A stretch of 48,559 bases of DNA, from NCBI GenBank assembly GCA_045652705.1, contig JAZRUV010000032.1, positions 1 through 48,559 on the forward strand, written 5' to 3'. The position numbers and the translations under genes were made by a program. The stretch comes from UMGS1649 sp045652705 (GTDB lineage: Bacteria; Bacillota; Clostridia; TANB77; CAG-465). Below the pieces are notes generated by a model, which saw only the letters and a program-made list of their open reading frames with translations, did not search any database and was not told the origin of the DNA. This document shows, in pieces, positions 26,307 to 35,735 of this stretch (position 1 is the stretch's first letter; every line of letters begins with the position of its first letter).

Positions 26307-27332
26307 CTATTCTTTTATATACATTGCATCTCCAAAGCTGAAAAATCTATACTTTTCTTTTACAGCTTGTTCATATGCATTCATTATATTTTCTTTACCC
26401 GCTAGTGCAGATACAAGCATTATTAATGTAGATTCTGGCAAATGGAAATTTGTAATTAAATTATCTACAACTTTAAATTTATATCCTGGATAAATGAATA
26501 TGCTTGTTTCTTCTGCTTTAGGTTTTAGTGTGCCATCTTGTTCTGATGCTGACTCTAAAACTCTGCAAGAAGTGGTTCCTACACATATTACTTTATTTCC
26601 TCTTTTTTTAGTTTCATTTATTATATTACAAGTATCTTCGTCTATTTCGTAATATTCACTATGCATTTTGTGTGTTTCTACATCGTCCACTTTTACCGGT
26701 CTAAATGTCCCAAGTCCTACATGCAATGTTACATATGCTACATTTATGCCTTTTTCTTCAATTTGCTTTAATAACTCTTTTGTAAAATGTAGACCTGCTG
26801 TAGGTGCTGCTGCTGAACCTTTTATTTTAGAATATACGGTTTGGTATCTTTCTTTGTCTTCCAATGTTGCTGTTATATATGGTGGAAGTGGCATTGCACC
26901 TATTTCATCTAATATTTCATTAAATATGCCATCATATACAAATTTTATTTTTCTAATTCCTTCTTCTAGAATAGCTAGCACTTCACATTTAAGTTTATCC
27001 GAAAACTCTATAACTTGTCCTATTCTTGCATTCTTTCCAGGTTTAACTAAACATTCCCAAGTATCTTCACCCAAGTCTTTTAACATTAATACTTCTATCT
27101 TACCTGTACAGTTTTCTTTGTGTCCAAATATTCTTGCTGGAATTACTCTTGTATTATTCAGTACTAATGTATCTCCCGGATTTAAATATTCTATTATATC
27201 TTTAAAATGTCTGTGTTCTAGATTGCCAGTATGTTTATCTAACACCAAAAGTCTTGAGCTAGCCCTATCTTTTAACGGTGTTTGTGCTATTAATTCTTCT
27301 GGTAAGTTGTAGTAAAAATCACTTGTCTTCAT
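26307..27332 (-). CDS. queA: S-adenosylmethionine:tRNA ribosyltransferase-isomerase
   Basis: A 341-residue enzyme that adds the cyclopentene-diol part of queuosine using AdoMet. MKTSDFYYNLPEELIAQTPL at the start, GDTLVLNNTRVIPAR, and TAGLHFTKELL with THLGVGTF-type LHVGLGTFRPV are family signatures. Length is normal. It heads a queA, coiled-coil, tgt, cls run on the minus strand. Confidence 0.97.
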   Translation of the reverse strand: MKTSDFYYNLPEELIAQTPLKDRASSRLLVLDKHTGNLEHRHFKDIIEYLNPGDTLVLNNTRVIPARIFGHKENCTGKIEVLMLKDLGEDTWECLVKPGKNARIGQVIEFSDKLKCEVLAILEEGIRKIKFVYDGIFNEILDEIGAMPLPPYITATLEDKERYQTVYSKIKGSAAAPTAGLHFTKELLKQIEEKGINVAYVTLHVGLGTFRPVKVDDVETHKMHSEYYEIDEDTCNIINETKKRGNKVICVGTTSCRVLESASEQDGTLKPKAEETSIFIYPGYKFKVVDNLITNFHLPESTLIMLVSALAGKENIMNAYEQAVKEKYRFFSFGDAMYIKE

Positions 27333-27341
27333 TTATTCTCC

Positions 27342-27780
27342 TTATATAATCTTGTTATTTACGTTTTTTGTAATGTCTTTTATAAACAGATTAAAATCCG
27401 CTAATTTTTCTGTAGCTATTATATATAATATTTCGTTTGATACTCTATCATAGTCGTGAACTATTCTATTCCTTGTTCCTATCATTTTCTTATACGTTTC
27501 TAAATTTTCCTCAGATAAATAACCATTTTCTACCAATCTTTCAAACGTTTGATAGTATGTGTTACAAACTCCGTAATTTATTTTTAGAAACCATATCCGA
27601 TGCTAAGTCTATCATTATTTGAATAGCTTTTCTTATATTGTTTTCTATAGAATCCATTATTAGCCTATTTGTTAATATTTTCTTTTTATCCCCATCAGCT
27701 AATCTTTTTATATACTCTAAAATTTCTTTTAAATTAGCTAGTTTTTCGTCAATTTTAATTTGTTCCATATTCTTCACCAT
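27342..27780 (-). pseudogene. hepT: Frameshifted HepT-family HEPN toxin
   Basis: The first frame (27780 or 27768 to 27562) gives the N-terminal helices with AIQIMIDLASDMV, then hits a stop after KLRSL. The second frame resumes with YGVCNTYYQTFERLVENG and runs to 27342, including RNRIVHDY, the RX4HXY site of HepT ribonucleases. Removing one A from the run near 27580 restores a single reading frame. So the toxin half of a MntA-HepT pair is disrupted here, either in the organism or by a base-call error. Confidence 0.8.
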
Positions 27781-28177
27781 CTTCTCTTAAAACAGTTTGT
27801 ATATATTTTTTTCTTTCGTAGTCCATTTCTATATACAAGTCTTGAACTCGTCTTGTAAAATCTATTAAATCTTGTTCATTTTCACAATATATTATTTTAC
27901 CTTTACTAAGTATTTCAAATTGCAAAAACACATTTACTCTTTCTAAATCTATATAATCTACTGGTATATCCGAAAACACGCGACTTACATCTATGCTTTT
28001 TCCAGCATGGTCATATTCATTTACTGGTTCTTTATACATTACAGCTATATCTATATCACTATTTTCATTGTATGTATCATCTGCGTATGACCCAAACAAA
28101 TATGCAACTTTTATATTTCCTTCTTTTTGTATATATTTTAAAAACTTACCCTTATGTTTTTCAAATATATTCTCCAT
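27755..28177 (-). CDS. mntA: MntA-like minimal nucleotidyltransferase antitoxin
   Basis: A 140-residue protein with the nucleotidyltransferase motif GSX10DXD: G29-S30 in LFGSYADD and D41-I-D43 in SDIDIAV, plus a third acid in PVDYIDLE. In known MntA-HepT pairs the antitoxin AMPylates a tyrosine in the HepT RX4HXY site. It overlaps hepT, the classic order. It appears intact while hepT is shifted. Confidence 0.85.
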   Translation of the reverse strand: MENIFEKHKGKFLKYIQKEGNIKVAYLFGSYADDTYNENSDIDIAVMYKEPVNEYDHAGKSIDVSRVFSDIPVDYIDLERVNVFLQFEILSKGKIIYCENEQDLIDFTRRVQDLYIEMDYERKKYIQTVLREDGEEYGTN

Positions 28178-28188
28178 TTTTATTCTCC

Positions 28189-28854
28189 TTATATATTTTC
28201 TATTTGCCAGTCTATAGGCTCTAGTCCATGAGATTTTAGAAATTCATTTGTTTTAGAAAAGTGAGAACATCCATCAAATCCATTTCTAACAGAAAAAGGA
28301 CTTGGATGTGAACTTTCTAATACCAAATGTATTGGATTAGTTATTAATTTTTTCTTTTCCTTTGCATATGCTCCCCATAACAAAAACACTACGGGTGTAT
28401 CTTTTTCATTTACTTCTTTTATAACCTCATCGGTAAATATTTCCCAACCTTTACCCCTATGACTTCCAGGCGTGTCTTTTACAACAGTTAATACTGCATT
28501 TAGCATAAGCACTCCCTCTTTAGCCCATTTTAAAAGATAACCGTTGTTTGGAATATATAACCCTAAATCCCTTTTTAATTCTTTATATATGTTTTGTAAT
28601 GATGGTGGAACCTTTATTCCCGGATTTACAGAAAAGCATAACCCGTGTGCTTCTCCTTCTCCGTGATATGGGTCTTGTCCAACTATTACAACTTTCACTT
28701 TTTTATATGGTGTGTATTTCATAGAATTCATTACATTTTCTCTTGCTGGAAAAATCTGTTTTGTAGCATATTCATTATCTACAAATTCTGTAAGTTTTTT
28801 AAAATATTCTTTTTCTTTTTCCCTATCTAACAATTCTCTAAAACTCTCTACCAT
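28189..28854 (-). CDS. ung: Uracil-DNA glycosylase (family 1)
   Basis: A 221-residue repair enzyme. VIVGQDPYHGEGEAHGLCFS holds the catalytic aspartate and the water-activating region; LLWGAYAKEKK and SSHPSPFSVRNGF hold the uracil pocket and DNA-intercalation loop. Length is normal. It lies 11 bases upstream of mntA on the same strand. Confidence 0.96.
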   Translation of the reverse strand: MVESFRELLDREKEKEYFKKLTEFVDNEYATKQIFPARENVMNSMKYTPYKKVKVVIVGQDPYHGEGEAHGLCFSVNPGIKVPPSLQNIYKELKRDLGLYIPNNGYLLKWAKEGVLMLNAVLTVVKDTPGSHRGKGWEIFTDEVIKEVNEKDTPVVFLLWGAYAKEKKKLITNPIHLVLESSHPSPFSVRNGFDGCSHFSKTNEFLKSHGLEPIDWQIENI

Positions 28855-28894
28855 TTAAATACACTCCTACATAAATATTATACCATACATGCAT

Positions 28895-28925
28895 AAAACC
28901 TGTCTACAATTTGTAGACAGGTTTT
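28895..28925. terminator. Bidirectional terminator
   Basis: AAAACCTGTCTACAA, one base, and its exact complement, flanked by T-rich ends. It separates ung from the orphan gene that ends at 28931. Confidence 0.85.
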
Positions 28926-28930
28926 AGCAT

Positions 28931-29383
28931 TTATTGTGTGTTTTCAGCACAAGATAAATCCCAAGAAACTATGATAAAGCGTTTGTTGAAATTCAACTTA
29001 ACTTTAAATCCACGAACAACTTCCAATTCATGAACTAGTGCTCTAAATGCTTGACATATAACAGAGTTTTGTGGCCGGATTTCATACAGTTCTTCTAATT
29101 CATCCAAAAGTAGAAACTCACTCTTATTTCTTAAGCCCTCCGGCAGTTCACTACCATCTATTTTCCAATGCGTAGCAATTGCTTTATCCCACTTGCATTC
29201 TTTTATAAACACTTCATTCAAAACATCCCAAATACTGAAACTCGTTTCTCTTTCGCGAACAGATTTTTCTAAAATATGTTGATCTGTTATTACATATTCT
29301 AGTACACTTTTTACAAACTTCTCTGTATCAGGAGTTCTCTCGGGTGCTACATAATTTTCATAGGCTTGCTTTGCAGTAATCAT
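28931..29383 (-). CDS. Orphan protein
   Basis: A 150-residue acidic, mostly helical protein with no motif I recognise (FSIWDVLNEVFIKECKWDK; FKVKLNFNKRFIIVSWDL near the end, likely a beta hairpin). GGAGGTATATT precedes the ATG. It stands alone between two terminators, and its codon use is less AT-biased than in ung or relA, as with the other orphans in the window. Confidence 0.65.
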   Translation of the reverse strand: MITAKQAYENYVAPERTPDTEKFVKSVLEYVITDQHILEKSVRERETSFSIWDVLNEVFIKECKWDKAIATHWKIDGSELPEGLRNKSEFLLLDELEELYEIRPQNSVICQAFRALVHELEVVRGFKVKLNFNKRFIIVSWDLSCAENTQ

Positions 29384-29459
29384 AATATACCTCCATAAAT
29401 TATTATTAGGTTTTATTTTTGCTGTGCGTATATTTTACCACAAATAGCATTAAAACACA

Positions 29460-29492
29460 AGAAAACCGCCTATCGCAATGTATAAGCAGTTT
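29460..29492 (-). terminator. Terminator of the relA-MBL unit
   Basis: Read on the minus strand AAACTGCTTAT pairs with ATAGGCGGTTT using two U-G wobbles, then TTTC. Only the minus-strand RNA pairs fully, which fixes the direction. Confidence 0.7.
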
Positions 29493-29496
29493 ATTT

Positions 29497-30174
29497 CTAT
29501 CCTTTATATGCAAATAATAATCTTATTCTTCTTTTTGCATTCTTTAAATTAAAATCTTCACCGTGACCAGAAAACACATGTATGTCATCAAATCTATCTA
29601 AAATTTTATCTAAAGACTCTCTCATTTCTTCATGACTCCCATTTACAAGGTCCGTTCTACCATAAGAATTTGAAAATATAGTATCACCTGAATAAAGTAT
29701 ATTATTCTTTTCATCATAAAGAGTCATTGAACCTTTGGTATGTCCTGGTGTATGTATAACTTCTAGCGTAGTGTTTCCAAACACTATTTTATCTTGTTCA
29801 TTGCATTTTATTACTCTTTCTTTATCTACTAGTAATATTTTAGTTCCAACTATTTCTTCAGCATTAAGCTCTTTGTTATATAGTCCTTCACAATCTTGTT
29901 CATGAATATATACTTTAGCCTCTGTGTTTTCTACAAGCTTTGCAAGTGCTGCTATATGATCTGCATGACAGTGTGTTACAACAACTATATCTAACACTCC
30001 TTCTATTTCTTTTATTGTTTGCTCTATTTGTTGTTCATTAAAAGCTGGGTCTATTACACAAACCTTTTCTGTTTGTTTATCTTTTATAACATAGCAGTTT
30101 GTTATATGTCCTGTATTTTCTATTTCTAATTGTAATTTATGTACTTCTATAAATTCGTTGTCTATCACTTTCAT
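29497..30174 (-). CDS. MBL-fold metallohydrolase (glyoxalase II-like)
   Basis: A 225-residue metallo-beta-lactamase-fold enzyme. The metal ligands lie in VVTHCHADHIAAL, EVIHTPGHTKGSM, LYSGDTIFS and FSGHGED. The sequence order matches hydroxyacylglutathione-hydrolase-like proteins, common in Firmicutes next to relA. Its start overlaps the relA stop by one base (TAATG), so it is translationally coupled to relA. The substrate is unknown. Confidence 0.9.
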   Translation of the reverse strand: MKVIDNEFIEVHKLQLEIENTGHITNCYVIKDKQTEKVCVIDPAFNEQQIEQTIKEIEGVLDIVVVTHCHADHIAALAKLVENTEAKVYIHEQDCEGLYNKELNAEEIVGTKILLVDKERVIKCNEQDKIVFGNTTLEVIHTPGHTKGSMTLYDEKNNILYSGDTIFSNSYGRTDLVNGSHEEMRESLDKILDRFDDIHVFSGHGEDFNLKNAKRRIRLLFAYKG

Positions 30175-32351
30175 TATTTTGCCCTCTTTACTTCGTATAC
30201 ACTATCTATTTTTCTTAATGCTTTTATAATTTTTTGAAGTTCGTCAACAGAACTAATTTCTAATTTTACGTCTATAATACAAATTCTGTCTTCAGTATCT
30301 TTTGCTGTAAATCCATGAAGTTTAACTTTCATGTCTTGAAGAAGCTTTAATACTTCCATTGAAATTCCAGTTCTATCGTTAGCCTTAATCAAAACATCTG
30401 CTTGATAAGAAACATTTGCTTTTTCTTTCCACTTAACTCCAATTCTTCTTTCATTAACATTAATTCCTGCAAGATTTGGACAGTCTGCTCTATGCACAGA
30501 CACTCCTTTTCCAAATGTTATATAACCAAGTATCTCGTCACCAGGAAGCGGATTACAGCATTTAGCAAACTTCACTAAACAATTATCTATTCCTTGTACT
30601 TCAACACCATCTATGGTTCCTTTATTATGCTTTTTAGTTTCTACTATTTCTACAGAGTCTTCCTCTTCATTAATTCCATTTTTATCGTTATATTCTTCAA
30701 CTAGTTTATTTAACACCTTTTTAGGTGAAAGAATACCAAAACCAATATTTTCATAACATTCATCTTGGCTGTTGTATTTCATTTTTTCTATTACTACGTC
30801 TACATACTCATCTTTTAATAGTTCGTCTGCATCCAAGCCTTTTTTTATTATCTCTTTTTCAAGTATTTCCTTGCCTTTAGCGACATTTTCTTCTCTACTT
30901 TGTTTCTTTAAAAAGTTTACAATTCTATTTTTAGCACTATTTGTTTTTACATGGTTTAACCAATCTCTCTTTGGTCCAGGAGAATTTTTAGATGTTACAA
31001 TCTCAACTATATCTGTATTTTTCAACTTAGTTGTTATTGGCACCATTTTACCATTTATCTTCGCTCCAACCATGCTATTTCCAATATGTTGATGTATTTG
31101 GTAAGCAAAGTCTATTGGTGTTGAACCTTTAGGTAAGGACTTAATTTCACCCTTTGGAGTAAATACAAAAACTTCATCTCCAAAAAGTTCTACTTTAAGC
31201 TCTGAAAAACTTCCTTGTTCTCCTAGCTCTTGTTCAAACTCCATTGTCTTCCTAAGCCATGTAAGTATCTCATCACTTTGAGACATTTTACTTTTTCCTT
31301 CTTTATACAAGAAGTGAGCCGCTACACCATAGTCTGCAACATTATGCATATCCCAAGTTCTAATTTGAACTTCAAAAGGAGCTGCCCCTTCTCCACCAAA
31401 CAATGTTGTATGTAGCGATTGATACATATTTGTTTTTGGCACAGCAATATAATCTTTTACACGACCCGGCATAGGTTTGTAGTTTTCGTGTATTATTCCA
31501 AGTACTGAATAACAGTCCTTAATGCTATTTACTATTACCCTTATTGCATAAAGATCAAACAAATCTTCAACTCCACAGTTGTTCATCTTTGTCTTTTTAT
31601 ATATACTATAGAACGTTTTTGAACGACCATATATTGTAGCTTTTATTTTTTCTTTTTCAAGAAGCTTTTTAATTTCTTCTATCCTTTGATTAATATATTC
31701 TTGTCTTTCGTCCTTTGTCTTATCTACTATCTTTCTAATTCTTTCATGTTCTGCCGGGTTTAGAATAGAAAAAGATATATCTTCAAGTTCAGATTTAATT
31801 GGATTCATACCAAGCCTATGAGCAATTGGTGCATACACTTGCATTGTTTCATTAGCTTTAAGTATTTGAAACTCTTCACTTTCTTCATATATATTTCTCA
31901 TATTGTATAGTCTATCTGCAAGTTTCATAACTACAACTCTTATGTCTTTTGCAATAGCCATAAACATTTTTCTTAGATTTTCTGCTTCTATTTCTTGCTG
32001 TCCATCATAGTTTAACAAATAAAGCTTACTTGCATCTTTAACAAGAGTGGCAACTTCTTCACCCATATTTTTCTCTATGTCTTCATATTTGTACTCTTTA
32101 AACTTTGTTACTTCGTGAAGTATTGCCGCATATACAGCTTCTACTCCAATTTTTAAAGTTGCAACAATTTCTGCCACGTGTACAGCGTGTGCAAATGTTG
32201 TTTCACCTTTATATCTTTTAGTATCGCCATAAATTTTTAATGCATATTCAAATGCGAATCTTAATTTCTTCGCATCATACTTTAATTTGTTTTCTTTAAG
32301 TTTATCTATTAGTCCTTCGCAAATCTTTTCATTTTCAATTGTAGGTTCCAT
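30174..32351 (-). CDS. relA: Rel-family (p)ppGpp synthetase with altered hydrolase site
   Basis: A 725-residue stringent-response protein with HD, synthetase, TGS and ACT domains. The synthetase looks complete (GRVKDYIAVPKTNMYQSLHT). TGS is at DEVFVFTPKGEIKSLPKGST and ACT at the end. In the HD domain the usual LLHDVVEDT reads ILHEVTKFK, so the metal-binding aspartate is glutamate and the catalytic ED pair is lost. The later KLADRLHNMRT reads KLADRLYNMRN. Hydrolysis is therefore probably weak or absent; that is inference from motif comparison. Confidence 0.93.
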   Translation of the reverse strand: MEPTIENEKICEGLIDKLKENKLKYDAKKLRFAFEYALKIYGDTKRYKGETTFAHAVHVAEIVATLKIGVEAVYAAILHEVTKFKEYKYEDIEKNMGEEVATLVKDASKLYLLNYDGQQEIEAENLRKMFMAIAKDIRVVVMKLADRLYNMRNIYEESEEFQILKANETMQVYAPIAHRLGMNPIKSELEDISFSILNPAEHERIRKIVDKTKDERQEYINQRIEEIKKLLEKEKIKATIYGRSKTFYSIYKKTKMNNCGVEDLFDLYAIRVIVNSIKDCYSVLGIIHENYKPMPGRVKDYIAVPKTNMYQSLHTTLFGGEGAAPFEVQIRTWDMHNVADYGVAAHFLYKEGKSKMSQSDEILTWLRKTMEFEQELGEQGSFSELKVELFGDEVFVFTPKGEIKSLPKGSTPIDFAYQIHQHIGNSMVGAKINGKMVPITTKLKNTDIVEIVTSKNSPGPKRDWLNHVKTNSAKNRIVNFLKKQSREENVAKGKEILEKEIIKKGLDADELLKDEYVDVVIEKMKYNSQDECYENIGFGILSPKKVLNKLVEEYNDKNGINEEEDSVEIVETKKHNKGTIDGVEVQGIDNCLVKFAKCCNPLPGDEILGYITFGKGVSVHRADCPNLAGINVNERRIGVKWKEKANVSYQADVLIKANDRTGISMEVLKLLQDMKVKLHGFTAKDTEDRICIIDVKLEISSVDELQKIIKALRKIDSVYEVKRAK

Positions 32352-32362
32352 TAAACCACTCC

Positions 32363-34051
32363 TTAATTTATACTTTTCTTAAAGTCTACTAATAAAAATT
32401 GTATGTTTTTGTATCCCATAAATTCATTAATATTCATGGTTAATACCACATCTATTTTATCCCCTAGTCTTACCTCATCACGTCTGTCTCCTGCTTTAAA
32501 GAATATTGCATCGACTGTAAAGTTGTCATCTTGCAGTCTAAACTTTAGGTGTTTGTTTTCTTTTAATGTAGATACACTTACAACCTTTAAATTTTTATAC
32601 ACAAATACTGGTCTTTTATTTTTTTGTCCAAATGGTGCTAAACGTTCTATCTCCGCTACACTATCAAATGTCATGTCCTTTTTAGACACTTCAAAGTCTA
32701 TATCTATATTACGAATAAAATCATCTGGCTTCATCTTTGTAATAGTTTCTTCAAATTTTTCTTTAAATACCGGTATATTTTTTGTCTCAAGTGTAAGTCC
32801 AGCTGCAAGTTCATGACCACCAAAAGCTGTTAAATACTCTTTACATTCAGTTAAAGCATCATACAAAGATATGCCTTGTGGTATTCTTCCGCTACCTTTT
32901 GCCTTATCTTCTTCATATGTTAAAAGTATTACTGGTTTTAAATATTTTTCTGTAAGTTTTGATGCAACTATTCCAATTACACCTTGGTGCCAATTTTTAC
33001 CTTCTATTACAATACTCTTTTTCTTGTCTAATCCCTCTCGCTCTATTCTTTCTACAGCTTGTTCATATATATTTTTTTCTACTTCTTGTCTTAATATATT
33101 TTGCTCATCTAAAACTTTAGCATAGTTATATGCTTCCATAGGATTTGTAGATAATAGCATTTTAACTGCAACTGTAGCATCTGCCATTCTTCCACTTGCG
33201 TTTATTCTAGGTGCTAGCCCAAATGACACGTTATCTGAATCCACTACTGAAATTCTTGCCACTTTCATTAAAGCTTTTAATCCTTCATTTTTAGTATTTT
33301 GTAGCATCTTAAGTCCGTTTGAAGTAATTATTCTATTCTCATCAACTAAAGGCACAATATCTGCTATTGTTCCTACTGCCACTATATCTAAATATTTTAA
33401 ATATGCATCTTCTGGCATATTTAAATTCTTTGTTATTGCATTTAATACTTTAAAGCTAACTCCAACTCCAGCTAAAGAATTAAATGGATATTTTGAATCT
33501 GGTCTCTTGGGATTTACTATGCTGTATGCATTAGGCAACACATCTGAGCACTCGTGATGGTCAGTTATGCACACATCTAGTCCTAAACTGTTGGCATATT
33601 CCACTTCTTCCACCGCAGATATTCCACAGTCTACTGTTATAATTAAAGATATTCCTTTTTCTTTTAATGCTAAAATTGCTCCTTTATTTAAACCATAGCC
33701 TTCTTCTTGTCTATCTGGCAAATAATATTCTACGTCCAATCCTAAATCTTTTAAGAAGGAATACATTAAAGTTATACTTGTAATTCCATCTACGTCATAA
33801 TCTCCATATATAGCAACTTTTTCATTTTTTTCTTTTGCTTCAATAATTCTTTCTACTAGTTTGTCCATATCTTGAAGCAAATATGGGTCATATAGATTAG
33901 CTATATCTGGATTTAAATAACTTGGTATTTTATCCATATCTATTTCTTTTGCAAGTAACATTTTAGCTGTAAATTCTGTTATGTTAAATTTATCTATGTA
34001 CTCTTTTACACTATCTTCTGCTATCTTTTTAATCTTCCAAATCTTATTCAT
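32363..34051 (-). CDS. recJ: Single-strand DNA exonuclease RecJ
   Basis: A 5'-to-3' ssDNA exonuclease of about 562 residues in recombination and mismatch repair. DHH-family motifs appear in order: IYGDYDVDGITS, ITVDCGIS, ITDHHECSD, and the DHHA1 segment with SGRIPQGISLYDAL and FGGHELAAG. MNKIWKIKKI at 34051 is preferred as start, with AAAAGGAATG upstream; the ATG at 34078 has no RBS. It is 11 bases before relA. Confidence 0.95.
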   Translation of the reverse strand: MNKIWKIKKIAEDSVKEYIDKFNITEFTAKMLLAKEIDMDKIPSYLNPDIANLYDPYLLQDMDKLVERIIEAKEKNEKVAIYGDYDVDGITSITLMYSFLKDLGLDVEYYLPDRQEEGYGLNKGAILALKEKGISLIITVDCGISAVEEVEYANSLGLDVCITDHHECSDVLPNAYSIVNPKRPDSKYPFNSLAGVGVSFKVLNAITKNLNMPEDAYLKYLDIVAVGTIADIVPLVDENRIITSNGLKMLQNTKNEGLKALMKVARISVVDSDNVSFGLAPRINASGRMADATVAVKMLLSTNPMEAYNYAKVLDEQNILRQEVEKNIYEQAVERIEREGLDKKKSIVIEGKNWHQGVIGIVASKLTEKYLKPVILLTYEEDKAKGSGRIPQGISLYDALTECKEYLTAFGGHELAAGLTLETKNIPVFKEKFEETITKMKPDDFIRNIDIDFEVSKKDMTFDSVAEIERLAPFGQKNKRPVFVYKNLKVVSVSTLKENKHLKFRLQDDNFTVDAIFFKAGDRRDEVRLGDKIDVVLTMNINEFMGYKNIQFLLVDFKKSIN

Positions 34052-34199
34052 ATTAAATTCATTCCTTTTCATATACATTTTACTATAATTCTTTCAAAAA
34101 AGAAAGTAAAAACAAGACTTTTAATTTTTTCACATAAATATTTGTAATAATTTTAAAGCTTGCTCGTATATTTGTATTAAGAATTATTGGAGGTAAGAT

Positions 34200-35681
34200 A
34201 TGAAGAGCGTAGACATTTACAAGGATATAGCTGTAAGGACTGGCGGTGATATATATATTGGTGTTGTTGGTCCTGTAAGAACAGGTAAATCTACATTTAT
34301 ACAAAACTTTATGGAAAGGTTAGTAATTCCAGCAATTGGAGATAAACATAGAAAGGAACGTGCAGTTGACGAACTACCACAAAGTGCTGCAGGTAAAACA
34401 ATTATGACGACCGAGCCAAAATTTGTTCCAAATGAATCTGTTGAAATTGTTCTAGATGGAAATGTAAAAATGAAAACAAGACTTGTCGACTGTGTGGGCT
34501 ACTTAGTAGATGATGCAATAGGCCATATGGAAGGAGATATGCCACGTATGGTAAGAACTCCTTGGTCAGACAATGAACTACCTTTTATTGAAGCAGCTGA
34601 AACAGGAACACATAAAGTAATTTCTGACCACTCTACTATAGGGTTAGTAATAACTACAGATGGAAGCATAACAGATATTCCAAGAGAAAGCTATGTTAAA
34701 GCAGAGGAACGTGTTGTGTCTGAGCTCAAAGAGTACAAGAAGCCTTTTGCTATTTTACTTAATTCTAAAAATCCAAATAGCGAGAGTGCACAAGATTTAA
34801 GATGTTCACTAGAAGAAAAATATGACGTTCCTGTTATTAGTGCGAACATTTTAGAGCTTAAAGAAAAAGATATAACAGAGGTGTTTTCAAGAGTGTTAGA
34901 AGAATTCCCAGTAACCGAAATAAGCTTTAAACTTCCACTTTGGTTTAATATGTTAGATACTAAATATCCATTAAAACAGGAAGTTGTAACAGTTATTAAA
35001 GAAAAATTTAGTGGAGACTATTCTATTAGACAAATAAATGAGATTATACAAGATATGACTAAAGAAACAGATATATTTAAAGCTATAACCGTAGATGATG
35101 CGCAAATGTCTGATGGAACAATAAAGCTTAATATGCAAATTAATGATAACGTATTCTTTAAAGTGTTAAGCGAAAAAACAAATACAACCATAACAACCGA
35201 ATGCGATATTTTCAAAGCAATAGATGACTATTCTAGTATAAAGAAAGAATATGATAAAATAAAAGATGCGTTAGAACAAGTAAGAATTAAAGGCTATGGA
35301 ATTGTAACTCCAGGAATAGATGAATTAAGTTTAGAAGAACCTGAAATAGTAAAACAAGGAACAAAATATGGTGTAAAACTTAAAGCTTCTGCCCCATCTA
35401 TTCATATGATTAGAGCAGATATAGAAACAGAAGTGTCTCCTATAGTTGGTAGCGAAAAGCAGTCTGAAGATTTGGTAAAATATCTATTAGCAGAATTTGA
35501 AAACGACCCTAAAGCAATATGGAGTTCAAATATATTTGGCAAGTCTTTACACGAACTTGTAAATGAAGGCTTACACAACAAACTATACAAAATGCCAGAT
35601 GAGGCTCAAATGAAGATACAAGAAACATTAGAAAGATTAATTAACGAAGGTAGTGGCGGATTAATTTGTATAATATTATAG
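34200..35681 (+). CDS. spoIVA: Stage IV sporulation protein A
   Basis: A 493-residue ATPase that polymerises on the forespore surface as the base of the spore coat. Walker A GPVRTGKST is at 24-32, with RLVDCVGYLV and the conserved region RTPWSDNELPFIEAAE. It ends with the family-typical EGSGGLICIIL. TTGGAGG precedes the ATG. It faces away from recJ. A second copy of its last 14 codons lies at 37363-37407, after the LRR genes. Confidence 0.97.
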   Translation: MKSVDIYKDIAVRTGGDIYIGVVGPVRTGKSTFIQNFMERLVIPAIGDKHRKERAVDELPQSAAGKTIMTTEPKFVPNESVEIVLDGNVKMKTRLVDCVGYLVDDAIGHMEGDMPRMVRTPWSDNELPFIEAAETGTHKVISDHSTIGLVITTDGSITDIPRESYVKAEERVVSELKEYKKPFAILLNSKNPNSESAQDLRCSLEEKYDVPVISANILELKEKDITEVFSRVLEEFPVTEISFKLPLWFNMLDTKYPLKQEVVTVIKEKFSGDYSIRQINEIIQDMTKETDIFKAITVDDAQMSDGTIKLNMQINDNVFFKVLSEKTNTTITTECDIFKAIDDYSSIKKEYDKIKDALEQVRIKGYGIVTPGIDELSLEEPEIVKQGTKYGVKLKASAPSIHMIRADIETEVSPIVGSEKQSEDLVKYLLAEFENDPKAIWSSNIFGKSLHELVNEGLHNKLYKMPDEAQMKIQETLERLINEGSGGLICIIL

Positions 35682-35687
35682 CAAAGA

Positions 35688-35718
35688 TAAATTGTGTCAA
35701 CAGTGTTGGCACAATTTA
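35688..35718. repeat. CARTG palindrome P1
   Basis: TAAATTGTGTCAACA, centre G, TGTTGGCACAATTTA; one mismatch, which is a U-G wobble in plus-strand RNA. It lies seven bases after the spoIVA stop. No U-tract follows. Confidence 0.8.
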
Positions 35719-35735
35719 AAATTTATATATTTAAT

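Noticed and set aside
34083..34304. Minus-strand open frame overlapping the spoIVA start
   Set aside because: It has no RBS, overlaps the spoIVA 5' end and its leader on the other strand, and its sequence has no protein-like pattern.
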